Shown here in pieces: positions 16,956 to 25,118 of a stretch of DNA of 29,853 bases (positions are counted from its first letter, which is position 1; every line of letters begins with the position of its first letter). The stretch comes from a virus: IMG/VR virus record IMGVR_UViG_3300013005_003478, positions 1-29,853 of that record; one strand, 5' to 3'. The notes beneath the pieces were generated by a model that did not search any database, was not told the DNA's origin, and worked only from the letters and a program-made list of their open reading frames with translations. The translations under genes were made by a program, and so were the position numbers.

Positions 16956-17168
16956 ATGTCAGCACCATATTATAAATCTAATATAACAATTGTTTTTAAA
17001 ACTTCTAATCGCAGCAATGCTCGAACTAAAATGAAAACATTTAGGAATAAAAGCATTGATGATGTGTTAGAAAAGAAATTGCCAGGAATTCCTGACACTG
17101 CAATTATATTAGAAATGGGAATTGGCGGAATATTCGAAGAAAAATATAAACTTAAGTATAAACTATAA
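16956..17168 (+). CDS. Small hypothetical protein between clamp-loader genes
   Basis: A 70-residue basic protein (Lys-rich, KLKYKL tail) without a recognisable domain. YKSNITIVFKTSNRSNARTK suggests a beta strand followed by a basic helix. It starts 24 bases after gp44 and ends two bases before the gp62-like gene, so it belongs to the same transcript. T4 has nothing at this position. It could influence the clamp loader or be unrelated. Confidence 0.65.
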   Translation: MSAPYYKSNITIVFKTSNRSNARTKMKTFRNKSIDDVLEKKLPGIPDTAIILEMGIGGIFEEKYKLKYKL

Positions 17169-17170
17169 AC

Positions 17171-17623
17171 ATGGCGGACGAGAAAAAGGGTGCAACAATT
17201 TTTGATTTCATTGACGGAGTAACACACAAAAAGAAAGAATGGAGCAAATGGTCCGAAACGGATCAATCAAAATTTGCTCCATACATTGTTAACAGATGGT
17301 TATCTATGCGTCAGGACTTGACAGAAATTATTAATGAGTTACAAACATATACAATCGGATTGTTACGACCAAAAGAAACATATCGTCTTTACTATGAATT
17401 CCTGCCAGCTAGCAAAGGGTTTGCAAAATACATAAAAGGCAAAAAAGACGAAAAGTTTTCAGACAAATTAATCGCACAGGTAGCAGAGCATTACAGCATT
17501 GGTAAATCAGAAGCATCAGACTACGTGGAATTAATGGATCAAACAAGTTGCACCCGTCTGCTAGGTTTATATGGATATACTGAAAGTGAAATAAAAACAA
17601 TGATTAAAGGAGTAAAAAAATGA
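17171..17623 (+). CDS. 62: Clamp loader small subunit (T4 gp62-like)
   Basis: A 150-residue protein matching the gp62-like small clamp-loader subunit seen next to gp44 in T4-type phages. FAPYIVNRWLSMRQDLTEIIN near 36-56 is the recognisable segment, and the C-terminal half is helical (LIAQVAEHYSIGKSEASDYVELM). gp62 has no ATPase motif and completes the 4:1 loader with gp44; this protein likewise shows none. It overlaps the next gene by four bases (ATGA). Assignment combines sequence pattern with position, so somewhat less secure than gp44. Confidence 0.8.
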   Translation: MADEKKGATIFDFIDGVTHKKKEWSKWSETDQSKFAPYIVNRWLSMRQDLTEIINELQTYTIGLLRPKETYRLYYEFLPASKGFAKYIKGKKDEKFSDKLIAQVAEHYSIGKSEASDYVELMDQTSCTRLLGLYGYTESEIKTMIKGVKK

Positions 17624-17865
17624 CACCAGAACAATTTACCTACTGGTTGCAAGGATTTATGGAGTTAACTACTATGAATCATTTGACTACAACACAATTT
17701 CAAATAGTAAAAGATCATCTAGACTTAGTATTTGATAAAAAAACACCAGACCGAAATACGGTTGGATGGACTCCAGAATGGCCGGTAATGCCAGGAACAA
17801 CTGCACCTGTAGGTCCATATACATATCCATCGATATCGGATCCACGGACAACAATAATTTGTTAA
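17620..17865 (+). CDS. Conserved-looking small phage protein, function unknown
   Basis: An 81-residue protein beginning MTPEQFTYWLQGFMEL, with a helical N-terminal half (to about residue 45) and a Pro/Thr-rich, probably disordered tail (MPGTTAPVGPYTYPS). The opening resembles small proteins of unknown function common in phages, from memory rather than search. A strong Shine-Dalgarno, AAAGGAG at 17606-17612, precedes the ATG by seven bases. It overlaps the gp62-like stop by four bases. Confidence 0.7.
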   Translation: MTPEQFTYWLQGFMELTTMNHLTTTQFQIVKDHLDLVFDKKTPDRNTVGWTPEWPVMPGTTAPVGPYTYPSISDPRTTIIC

Positions 17866-17867
17866 TC

Positions 17868-18083
17868 ATGAGTATTAATACCGAATCACATTACAAAGGC
17901 AAAGATAGTCTTTATAAGTTTGCGGAAGAGTGGCAATTGAATACCTATGAATTTGACATCATTAAACGCATTGTTAGATGTCGGCATAAAGGTCAGTTTA
18001 ATCAGGATCTAGTTAAAACAAAAAACTTAATTGACATTTACTTAAAAGAAAAAGGCGAAATGCGGTTGGATATTGAAAAATAA
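17868..18083 (+). CDS. DUF3310-like small protein
   Basis: A 71-residue protein with SHYKGKDSLYKFAEEW near residues 7-22 and FDIIKRIVRCRHKG followed by DLVKTKNLIDIYL near 29-58. This 'HY..k..y.f....l..y..di.KYi.R...Kg...Dl.Ka..yl' pattern is that of DUF3310, a phage domain with no settled function. The ATG at 17868 lies two bases after the previous stop. An earlier in-frame start at 17766 would overlap the previous gene by 100 bases and was not used. Confidence 0.65.
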   Translation: MSINTESHYKGKDSLYKFAEEWQLNTYEFDIIKRIVRCRHKGQFNQDLVKTKNLIDIYLKEKGEMRLDIEK

Positions 18084-18108
18084 TTTCATATTATATAAAA
18101 AAAAGAAA

Positions 18109-18330
18109 ATGAAAAATATTTTTGATATCCAATTGAATTGGAAACTGCTTGTCATAACATTGTTAGCATACATGTTTGCAATATCACTGTTTTTTGAGTA
18201 TTGTATCAATCGAGAAATTAACGAATATGTAGGTGGCGCAGCCGGAGTCATTGCATTGATTTACACAGTCTGGCAGATTGAATTAATTATTAAATTTATT
18301 AACAAAACAATTAAAAACAAGTTAAAATGA
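18109..18330 (+). CDS. Small membrane protein
   Basis: A 73-residue protein with two predicted membrane spans: about residues 13-30 (LLVITLLAYMFAISLFF) and 41-58 (GGAAGVIALIYTVWQIEL), separated by a short charged loop (CINREINEY). Both ends are basic. The ATG at 18109 follows an A-rich stretch with a GAAA-type leader; a TTG at 18073 upstream would overlap the previous gene. It overlaps the SPFH gene start by four bases, so the two membrane proteins are probably made together and may interact. Confidence 0.7.
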   Translation: MKNIFDIQLNWKLLVITLLAYMFAISLFFEYCINREINEYVGGAAGVIALIYTVWQIELIIKFINKTIKNKLK

Positions 18331-19229
18331 TTACAGGTATTATTATTGGAATTTTCCTTATTATTGCAGGAATTAAAATTGTCAGTGCTATCTCACAAGA
18401 CAGTACAAAAGGTCTAATGACAGGCATTGCAATTGCGGTTGTAGGTGTCGTTATTGCATTCATTCAACCATATAGTGTTGAAAAAATTGACAGTGGTTAC
18501 AAAGGACTAAAAATTAGTTTGATTGGATCACAACGTGGCGTAACTAACTATCAATACAAGACAGGTTGGGTAGTATACAATTCATGGACTGAACAAGTTA
18601 AAGAATTTCCATTATTCCAGCAACATATCGAGTATGATGACCAAATAGTTATTACAAAAGGCGGATTCTCAGCAACTATTAAACCAACCTTTAACTATTC
18701 CTTGAAGGAAAACAATATTGGGGACATGTTTGTGAATCTTCGATTAGACACCAAATCTATTGAACAAGGATGGCTAAAAAATGCAATTGTCGGATCAGTT
18801 AATGATGAAGCAAATAAATGGGAAGTCGATTCAATCTTTAGTCATCGTCAGGAGTTTGAAGCTGCAATTGTTGTAGAGTGTAACAAGCGATTAACAAGAT
18901 GGTTTGATGTATCTCAACTAAGAACAAATATCACACCACCAGAAGCATTGCAAGAAGCAATTATATCTAAAACAAAAGCAATCCAACAAGCAGAAGCATC
19001 TGAGCAACAAGCATTGACAGCAATTGCTGAGGGTAAGAGAAAAGTAGCAGTAGCAAGAGCAGACTCAGCCGAGACAATTATCAATGCCAAAGCAGCAGCA
19101 CTAGCAATTAAGTTGAAACAGATGGAATTGACGCCAATGTATATTGAGTATACTAAAGCTACAAAATGGGACGGAGTATTACCAACCACCGTGGCAGGAG
19201 GCGCAGGAACATTCTTGAATGTTAAATAA
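18327..19229 (+). CDS. SPFH/prohibitin-like membrane protein
   Basis: A 300-residue protein with two N-terminal hydrophobic segments (about 2-20 and 29-48). An SPFH/band 7 domain follows from the VEKIDSGYKGLKIS stretch, including TGWVVYNSWTEQVKEFPLF near 80-98. Next comes a long Ala/Glu/Lys-rich coiled coil (residues ~205-265, SKTKAIQQAEASEQQALTAI and onward). SPFH proteins form ring-like membrane scaffolds and regulate proteases. Phage versions are known but their roles are not settled; altering host membrane or blocking superinfection are possibilities. It is coupled to the small membrane protein upstream and closes the unit before a terminator. Confidence 0.85.
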   Translation: MITGIIIGIFLIIAGIKIVSAISQDSTKGLMTGIAIAVVGVVIAFIQPYSVEKIDSGYKGLKISLIGSQRGVTNYQYKTGWVVYNSWTEQVKEFPLFQQHIEYDDQIVITKGGFSATIKPTFNYSLKENNIGDMFVNLRLDTKSIEQGWLKNAIVGSVNDEANKWEVDSIFSHRQEFEAAIVVECNKRLTRWFDVSQLRTNITPPEALQEAIISKTKAIQQAEASEQQALTAIAEGKRKVAVARADSAETIINAKAAALAIKLKQMELTPMYIEYTKATKWDGVLPTTVAGGAGTFLNVK

Positions 19230-19249
19230 CTAAACCACAATATATAATG

Positions 19250-19281
19250 AAAAGCCGTAGCAGAAATGTTGCGGCTTTTTT
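19250..19281 (+). terminator. Rho-independent terminator after the SPFH gene
   Basis: AAAAGCCGTAGC pairs with GTTGCGGCTTTT over 12 positions including G-T pairs around an AGAAAT loop, followed by a T run. It lies 20 bases after the SPFH stop and just upstream of the promoter at 19291. Confidence 0.88.
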
Positions 19282-19290
19282 ACTGTTCTT

Positions 19291-19319
19291 TTGGTTTTTA
19301 TCAAATTTTTTATTATAAT
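19291..19319 (+). promoter_or_regulatory. sigma70-like promoter of the nuclease gene
   Basis: TTGGTT at 19291-19296, a 17-base spacer and a perfect TATAAT at 19314-19319. The ATG at 19325 is only five bases past the -10, so the start of transcription would coincide with the start codon, as at the helicase gene. Directly follows a terminator. Confidence 0.7.
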
Positions 19320-19324
19320 ATAGT

Positions 19325-20284
19325 ATGAAAGAAAATGTAAATTACATAGCTCCTATCTATAAGTTAGCATTGCGAGATGCCACAACTGTACCTAGAAAGA
19401 TTTCGTACTCCCAATGGTCTATGTATGAAAAATGTCCACAACAATGGAAACTTGCTTACATTGATGGGTTAGCTCCATTTCAGTCTAGCATCGATACATG
19501 TTTCGGAACAGCATTCCATGAAACCTTGCAAACATATTTAACTGTGATGTATACGGATTCTATAAAGAGTGCCGATCGAATTGATTTGCAAGGACTTTTG
19601 ACAACTAATCTTCGCTCAGAATATTTACGAACAGTCACAGCAATGGATGGCAAACACTATTCGAATCCATTGCAATTGGCTGAGTATCTAGAAGATGGTG
19701 TTGCCATTTTAAATTGGTTTAAAAATAGACGTTCAACCTATTTTTCTACAAAGGATTGGGAATTGGTTGCAATTGAAATGGAATTGTGCACTCAGGCATC
19801 AGCTAAGAATCCTTCGGTGTTTTGGTATGGATTTATTGATGTTGTTTTGAGAAATACTAAGACCAATGAAATTTTGATACTAGATATTAAAACAAGCAGA
19901 AGTGGTTGGAACAAATATCAAAAAGCAGACAGTATCAAAATGGCACAATTGATTGCATACAAGAATTATTTCCATCAACAATTTGGAACTCCAATTGAAA
20001 AAATTGATGTTGAATTTTTTATTGTTAAACGCAAACTAATAGAAGATTCAATGTTTCCACAAAAAAGAGTTCAACAGCTTCGACCAGCATCTGGATCAGT
20101 TACTCAGCGCAAAGTGCAGAAATCAATTGATGCATTTGTTGAATCATGCTTTGATTCCGAAGGCAATAAAAATGCTGATAGAAACTATCTAGCAATTGCA
20201 GGAAAAGGTTCAAAGAATTGTAAATATTGTCCCTTTAAGGAAGACTATGCTAATTGCTCTAAAGAAGCTAGGATTCGTGAATAA
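19325..20284 (+). CDS. PD-(D/E)XK nuclease with four-Cys Fe-S-type site (Cas4/RecB-like)
   Basis: A 319-residue nuclease of the RecB/Cas4 superfamily. SYSQWSMYEKC37PQQWKLAYIDGL opens the domain, and FGTAFH65ETLQ is motif with the conserved His. The catalytic core is GFID172VVLRN followed by ILD187IK189TS. The C-terminus has C299KYC302 and C311, which with C37 make the four-Cys Fe-S cluster arrangement of Cas4, AddB and Dna2. Such enzymes are 5'-3' or 3'-5' single-strand exonucleases in recombination and repair. No helicase domain is fused. It has its own promoter. Confidence 0.88.
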   Translation: MKENVNYIAPIYKLALRDATTVPRKISYSQWSMYEKCPQQWKLAYIDGLAPFQSSIDTCFGTAFHETLQTYLTVMYTDSIKSADRIDLQGLLTTNLRSEYLRTVTAMDGKHYSNPLQLAEYLEDGVAILNWFKNRRSTYFSTKDWELVAIEMELCTQASAKNPSVFWYGFIDVVLRNTKTNEILILDIKTSRSGWNKYQKADSIKMAQLIAYKNYFHQQFGTPIEKIDVEFFIVKRKLIEDSMFPQKRVQQLRPASGSVTQRKVQKSIDAFVESCFDSEGNKNADRNYLAIAGKGSKNCKYCPFKEDYANCSKEARIRE

Positions 20285-20302
20285 AATTAAATATATTATA
20301 AT

Positions 20303-20518
20303 ATGATTCGGTTTAAACACAAACATACATATGTATATGGATTTGATATTCAAAAGAAAGCACCATATACTGGATGGACAAAGTATGAATATACATTATT
20401 AACTGATATATCAGATCCACAGTGTAAAACGAATCGAACAACATTGGAAATGATGCTTCGAGTAGCATACGGACATATGCCCAAGAGTGTTAAATTTTTA
20501 TACGAAAAATCAAAATGA
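20303..20518 (+). CDS. Small hypothetical protein
   Basis: A 71-residue protein with no family recognised. The N-terminal half is beta-rich with many aromatic residues (HTYVYGFDIQKKAPYTGWTKYEYTLL), and the C-terminal half is helical and basic. A TATAAT abuts its ATG (20297-20302), too close to drive its own full transcript but perhaps part of a weak promoter. It overlaps the next gene by four bases. Confidence 0.65.
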   Translation: MIRFKHKHTYVYGFDIQKKAPYTGWTKYEYTLLTDISDPQCKTNRTTLEMMLRVAYGHMPKSVKFLYEKSK

Positions 20519-20919
20519 AAAAAGTAGCAGTTATAGGTAGCACTGGTTGGCAAAATAAAAGAAAAGTACAAGATACGCTGTTTCGACTAAACAAACAATT
20601 TGGTGATGAATTAACAGTTATAGGAGCTGGAGGAAATGAGGGTGCTAATAGTATGGTTAGAAAATATGCATTGGAATTTGGAATAAACTATCAAGAATTT
20701 AATCCATCATTTTCAGGATATAATTTATATTCAGCAATGCCAGAATCATATTACGGTAAATCATATCATTTCAGCCAATTGCATCATCGCATGAAATTAA
20801 TTGCAGAACAATGTGATTATATGATGATAATGACTCAGGAAGATCAGTTAGATCCTGTTTTAAAAACAGCATACACAAATCAACAAAAACTTAGTAAACC
20901 GGTGGTTATATTAGGTTAA
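20515..20919 (+). CDS. SLOG-like Rossmann-fold protein (DUF2493/YspA-like)
   Basis: A 134-residue protein starting KKVAVIGSTGW, with LTVIGAGGNEGANSMVRKYALEFGI near 39-63 and CDYMMIMTQED near 101-111. This arrangement is typical of the SLOG superfamily, which includes DprA, LOG and DUF2493 proteins: a Rossmann core with a GxGGxxG(A/T) loop binding a nucleotide or nucleotide-like ligand. The function could be ligand sensing or nucleotide processing. It overlaps the upstream small gene by four bases. Confidence 0.7.
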   Translation: MKKVAVIGSTGWQNKRKVQDTLFRLNKQFGDELTVIGAGGNEGANSMVRKYALEFGINYQEFNPSFSGYNLYSAMPESYYGKSYHFSQLHHRMKLIAEQCDYMMIMTQEDQLDPVLKTAYTNQQKLSKPVVILG

Positions 20920-20923
20920 ACTA

Positions 20924-20933
20924 TATTTATATA
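20924..20933 (+). promoter_or_regulatory. TATTTATATA element upstream of the gene at 20951
   Basis: A variant of the TATTTATTAA element found before 2624 and 11140, ending 18 bases before the ATG and followed by AAAGTTACAAGGA containing a Shine-Dalgarno AAGGA. Position and likeness suggest the same regulatory class. Chance in AT-rich DNA cannot be excluded. Confidence 0.3.
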
Positions 20934-20950
20934 AAAGTTACAAGGAATAT

Positions 20951-22414
20951 ATGGAGTTATCAAAAAAGAAAAAAATCCTACTACTAGGTGATGATTTTCG
21001 TTTGCCATCCGGGATCGGAACTATTAGCAAAGAAATTATTTTAAACACAGTTAAAGAATTTGATTGGGTTCAATTAGGAGCTGCAATTAATCATCCAGAT
21101 GCCGGGCAAGCATTTGATTTGTCAGCTGAAGTAATCAAAGAAACCGGCATATCAGATGCATCAGTCAAATTGATTCCATGGAATGGATATGGTGATCGCA
21201 ATATTCTGTTTGCAATTATCAATCAAGAACAACCTGATGCAATTCTTCACTTTACTGATCCACGTTATTGGACATGGTTGTATGCAATCGAGCATGAAAT
21301 AAAAACAACATTCAATATTCCAATTACATATTATTCTATCTGGGATGATTTACCATATCCAATGTGGAACGCACCTTTTTATGCTAGCTGTGATATGATT
21401 ATGGGAATTAGCAAGCAATCAGACAATATCCATAGAGAAGTGCTTAAACAGAATGGATTTGAGGTAATTAACTATGATGATTCCTGGTATATGCCAACAG
21501 CCAAGAAATGGAACCAGATACTTACCGGATATGTTCCTCATGGGTTAAATCACAATGTATTCAAACCATTAATCTCAAATGATCCAGCATATGTTGCAAT
21601 GCATAAAAAAATCAAGCAAGATAACAAAGTTGATTTTGTTGTGTTTTGGAATAATCGCAATATTCGAAGAAAACAGCCAGGCGATGTAGTTTTAGCATTT
21701 AAAACGTTTATAGACACATTACCAGCAGACCAACAAAGCAAAATTGCATTAGTTATGCATACTCAGGCAATAGATGAAAATGGTACAGACTTAAAAGCAA
21801 TTGCAAAAACATTGGCACCACAATGCAAAATTATTTTCTCAGAACAAAAAATAAACGCAGCTGAATTAAATGCAATGTACAATGTGGCTGATGTTACAAT
21901 TAATATCGGTAGCAATGAAGGTTGGGGACTTAGTTCAACTGAGGCAATTTTAGCAGGATGCCCAATCATTAACAATGTTACTGGTGGATTGCAAGACCAA
22001 TGTGGATTTGAAGATGAAAATGGAGAATGGCTTCGTTTTGATGGCAAATTTTCAACTAATCATACCGGCCGATTTAAAAAACATGGAATATGGGTAAAAC
22101 CAGTATTCCCAAGCAACAGATCACTACAAGGCTCGCCAGCAACACCATATATTTTTGATGACCGAGTTCAATTCGAACAAGTTGCTGAAGCAATTGGATA
22201 TTGGTATACAATGACCGAAGAAAATAGAGCTGCATGCGGATTTGAAGGAAGAACATGGGCATTAGCTAATGGATTAACGGCAGAACAGATGGGTAACAAA
22301 ATGATTTCAATGTTTAGAGATTTATTTGCAATGAACAGAGAATTAAGACCATTATTCACAGTAACAAAAGTAGAAACTCCTAAATACGAACAAACAGGAA
22401 TAGTAGCACAATGA
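20951..22414 (+). CDS. Glycosyltransferase family 4-like protein
   Basis: A 487-residue GT-B glycosyltransferase. ILLLGDDFRLPSGIGTISKE near 9-28 is the N-terminal acceptor-domain opening. VDFVVFWNNRNIRRKQPGDV near 225-245 begins the donor domain. SNEGWGLSSTEAILAGCPIIN near 321-341 is the E-x7-E donor motif of GT4 enzymes, followed by NVTGGLQDQ. Donor and acceptor are unknown. The AAGGA ribosome-binding site at 20941-20946 supports the start. It overlaps the second GT4 gene by four bases, so the pair is co-translated. Confidence 0.88.
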   Translation: MELSKKKKILLLGDDFRLPSGIGTISKEIILNTVKEFDWVQLGAAINHPDAGQAFDLSAEVIKETGISDASVKLIPWNGYGDRNILFAIINQEQPDAILHFTDPRYWTWLYAIEHEIKTTFNIPITYYSIWDDLPYPMWNAPFYASCDMIMGISKQSDNIHREVLKQNGFEVINYDDSWYMPTAKKWNQILTGYVPHGLNHNVFKPLISNDPAYVAMHKKIKQDNKVDFVVFWNNRNIRRKQPGDVVLAFKTFIDTLPADQQSKIALVMHTQAIDENGTDLKAIAKTLAPQCKIIFSEQKINAAELNAMYNVADVTINIGSNEGWGLSSTEAILAGCPIINNVTGGLQDQCGFEDENGEWLRFDGKFSTNHTGRFKKHGIWVKPVFPSNRSLQGSPATPYIFDDRVQFEQVAEAIGYWYTMTEENRAACGFEGRTWALANGLTAEQMGNKMISMFRDLFAMNRELRPLFTVTKVETPKYEQTGIVAQ

Positions 22415-23643
22415 GAAAAGTAGTTATAGCGTCGCCAGTAGCGACACAAAGCGGTTATGGTCATCACGCACGCGAAGTGATAACAAATATTATAGAACAA
22501 CGAGGGTCTGAATGGGATGTAAAACTAGTTTCATTGCCATGGGGACATACCCCAATGACTTATCCAATTTCTGTGGATTTGCAACTTCGTATAATTCCAT
22601 TGCCATTAACAGAACAACCAGATGTATGGATTCAAATTTCAGTTCCAAATGAGTTTCAAGCTGTTGGAAAATACAATATTGGTGTTACGGCAGGTACTGA
22701 AGGAGATATTTGTCCGGCACAATGGATTGAAACCATCAACAAAATGCAATTGATAATTGTACCTAGTGAATTTACTCGTTCTACATTTGAGGAAACAGCG
22801 AAACGCAACAACTTATTGATTACAACTCGAATTGAAGTAGTTCCAGAATATTTTGATGAAACAGTGTATAAATCATCAACTGATATCGTATTATCTGAAT
22901 TAGATTCAGTTACCGAATCATTTGCCTTCTTATCAGTCGGACATTGGTTGCAAGGCCAATTAGGCGAAGACCGAAAAAACATAGGAGCCATGGTACATTG
23001 CTTTTTCCATGCATTTAAAGATGTTAAAGATGCACCAGCACTTATCCTAAAAACATCAGGTGCAACATATAGCATCATGGATCGAATGGATATTGAAGGC
23101 CGAATCAATCAAGTTCGAGATATGTACGGTACTGCAAAATTACCCAATGTTTATTTAGTGCATGGAGATTTAACGGATGCTGAAATGAATTCACTATACA
23201 ATCATCCAAAAGTCAAAGCATTTGTGTCATTTACAAAAGCAGAAGGATTTGGAAGACCATTATTAGAATTCTCAGCAACAAGCAAACCAATTATTGCGCC
23301 GCATTATTCAGGTCAAGCAGATTTCCTCAAAAAGGATTTTATTTGTGCACTACCAGGCCAATTAACACCGATCCATCCATCGGCACAAAATGAGTTTTTA
23401 ATTGGTGATGCAAAATGGTTTAGTTTTGATTATGGATATGCTTCTGCCATGATGAAAGATGTTCGTAAAAACTACAAGAAGTGGGCTGAATTAGCAAAAC
23501 GTCAACGTTATTTTGTTAATTCAACATTTACAAAAACTGCGGTTGCTGAAGTATACAAACAAGTATTAGAAACAGTGGATACTGGGTTAGAATCAATTCC
23601 AAAGCCAATTGAATTAAAATTGCCTAAGCTTCAAAAGATTTGA
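22411..23643 (+). CDS. Glycosyltransferase family 4-like protein
   Basis: A 410-residue GT-B enzyme coupled to the preceding glycosyltransferase by an ATGA overlap. The N-terminus KVVIASPVATQSGYGHHARE has the typical SGYG..a.e loop. FLSVGHWLQGQLGEDRKNIG near 173-192 opens the donor-binding domain, and KAEGFGRPLLEFSATSKPIIA near 275-295 carries the E-x7-E motif. It resembles the upstream enzyme in layout but not closely in sequence, so they probably add different sugars. Codon use is like the phage core, including TTG for leucine. Confidence 0.88.
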   Translation: MRKVVIASPVATQSGYGHHAREVITNIIEQRGSEWDVKLVSLPWGHTPMTYPISVDLQLRIIPLPLTEQPDVWIQISVPNEFQAVGKYNIGVTAGTEGDICPAQWIETINKMQLIIVPSEFTRSTFEETAKRNNLLITTRIEVVPEYFDETVYKSSTDIVLSELDSVTESFAFLSVGHWLQGQLGEDRKNIGAMVHCFFHAFKDVKDAPALILKTSGATYSIMDRMDIEGRINQVRDMYGTAKLPNVYLVHGDLTDAEMNSLYNHPKVKAFVSFTKAEGFGRPLLEFSATSKPIIAPHYSGQADFLKKDFICALPGQLTPIHPSAQNEFLIGDAKWFSFDYGYASAMMKDVRKNYKKWAELAKRQRYFVNSTFTKTAVAEVYKQVLETVDTGLESIPKPIELKLPKLQKI

Positions 23644-23644
23644 T

Positions 23645-23672
23645 TTGTCAACTAAATTCATTATAATATAAT
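23645..23672 (+). promoter_or_regulatory. Possible promoter upstream of the GT2 gene
   Basis: The 29-base gap holds TTGTCA at 23645-23650 and two overlapping TATAAT hexamers at 23662-23667 and 23667-23672, the second touching the ATG at 23673. TTGTCA to the second is 16 bases. Alternatively TTTGAT at 23639-23644 pairs with the first at 17 bases. Either way, transcription would start at or just inside the gene, so usefulness is uncertain. Confidence 0.45.
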
Positions 23673-24320
23673 ATGAAAATAAGTTACGCAGTTACGGTAT
23701 GCAATGAAGTCGAAGAAATTAAACGGCTCATTGCATTCCTTTTAAAACATAAACGAGAACAAGATCAGATTTTAGTCTTAATGGATTTACAAAAGTCAGA
23801 TTTCTACGATAAAATTCCTGAAAAAGAACAAGTGCATGAGTTCATTATGCAACATCACGCGAAAGCTCACTTACAAGTTGCATTTAGATCATTAAACAAT
23901 GATTTTGCTGCATTTAAGAACAATATAGCTTCATATTGTACTGGTGATTATATTTTTCAAATAGATGCTGATGAATTGCCACATGAAAAGTTAATTGAAA
24001 TACTCCCAGACCTGTTAGAAGAAAACTGCGATTGTGATGTATTTTTAGTGCCACGTGTTAATACGGTAGAAGGTATGCAACAAGATCATATGCAACAATG
24101 GGGCTGGGCGGTAAATGAAAAAGGATGGATTAATTGGCCAGACAATCAATGGAGAATTTGGAAAAACAAACCTGAGATAAAATGGATCAATAAAGTGCAT
24201 GAACGATTGGATGGATTCAAATCATACACAGTTTTGCCAGAAATGGAAGAATTTGCATTATATCACCCAAAGACAATCGAACGACAAATTAAACAAAACA
24301 ATTATTACAGTACATTATGA
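23673..24320 (+). CDS. Glycosyltransferase family 2 protein
   Basis: A 215-residue GT-A fold enzyme. SYAVTVCNEVEEIKRLI at the N-terminus is the classical GT2 opening, FKNNIASYCTGDYIFQIDADE near 85-101 contains the DxD metal site (DAD), and INKVHERLDG near 172-181 is the catalytic-region motif of WaaE/KdtX-like GT2 enzymes. The substrate is unknown. Its codon use (leucine TTG present) resembles the phage core, unlike the next gene, which it overlaps by four bases. Confidence 0.88.
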   Translation: MKISYAVTVCNEVEEIKRLIAFLLKHKREQDQILVLMDLQKSDFYDKIPEKEQVHEFIMQHHAKAHLQVAFRSLNNDFAAFKNNIASYCTGDYIFQIDADELPHEKLIEILPDLLEENCDCDVFLVPRVNTVEGMQQDHMQQWGWAVNEKGWINWPDNQWRIWKNKPEIKWINKVHERLDGFKSYTVLPEMEEFALYHPKTIERQIKQNNYYSTL

Positions 24321-25111
24321 ATATAATTACTTCAAAATTAATGGGCGGTTTAGGTAATATGTTATTTCAGGTTGCAGCAGGATACTCATTATCAAAAAAA
24401 ATTGGGGCTGAGTATTTAATTAATACGCAATATACAGAGATCAGTCATGGCCATTCTAGACCAAAATCACCAAGTGATTATTTAGATACGATTTTTAATA
24501 AACTTGTTATATATACACATAATCATGATCTAATCGAAATTCACGAACCAAATTTTCGATATAATCCGATAAACGATACTACATCTAATATTATATTACA
24601 TGGATATTATCAATCTTATAAATATTTTAATGATATTGAAATACAAAAATTATTCGCACCAGATATTAACATGTTAACTAAATTAAATAGTAAATATCCT
24701 GTATTACAAGATAACACTGTTTCACTACACATTCGTCGCGGTGATTATATAACATTATCAGATTTTCATCATAATTTATCTATTTCATATTATAATAATG
24801 CAATCAAACAATTCCCAATTGGAACGAAATATCTAGTTTTTAGTGATGATATCGATTGGTGTAAAAACATATTTATCGGAAATGAATATACATTCATAGA
24901 ATCACAATCAGATATCGAAGACTTATATCTAATGTCGTTATGCAAACATAATATTATAGCAAATTCTACATTTAGTTGGTGGGCAGCTTGGCTTAATTGT
25001 AATACGACAAAAACAGTAATATATCCTAATCGATGGTTCGGCCCTGCAACTATTAATAATTTATCAACAATAGATATGTTTCCAGCAGATTGGGTATGTA
25101 TTAACGAATAA
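24317..25111 (+). CDS. GT11 alpha-1,2-fucosyltransferase-like protein
   Basis: A 264-residue enzyme with the family 11 glycosyltransferase motifs: MGGLGNMLFQVAAGYSL (9-25), HIRRGDY (138-144) for GDP-fucose binding, and STFSWWAAWLN near 217-227. These enzymes add fucose in alpha-1,2 linkage in O-antigens and capsules. It is the first gene where leucine is written almost entirely as TTA or CTA with no TTG found on reading, marking the start of a compositionally distinct block. No GDP-fucose synthesis genes (gmd, fcl) lie in the window, so the donor would come from the host or genes elsewhere. Confidence 0.9.
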   Translation: MNIITSKLMGGLGNMLFQVAAGYSLSKKIGAEYLINTQYTEISHGHSRPKSPSDYLDTIFNKLVIYTHNHDLIEIHEPNFRYNPINDTTSNIILHGYYQSYKYFNDIEIQKLFAPDINMLTKLNSKYPVLQDNTVSLHIRRGDYITLSDFHHNLSISYYNNAIKQFPIGTKYLVFSDDIDWCKNIFIGNEYTFIESQSDIEDLYLMSLCKHNIIANSTFSWWAAWLNCNTTKTVIYPNRWFGPATINNLSTIDMFPADWVCINE

Positions 25112-25118
25112 TATAAGT

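Noticed and set aside
16928-16975. 15-codon ORF starting inside the gp44 stop
   Set aside because: Too short, no conserved features, and mostly overlaps the better-supported gene at 16956.
17766-17867. Longer N-terminus for the DUF3310-like gene
   Set aside because: The extra 34 residues lie over the previous gene in another frame and show no conserved pattern; the ATG at 17868 directly follows that gene's stop.
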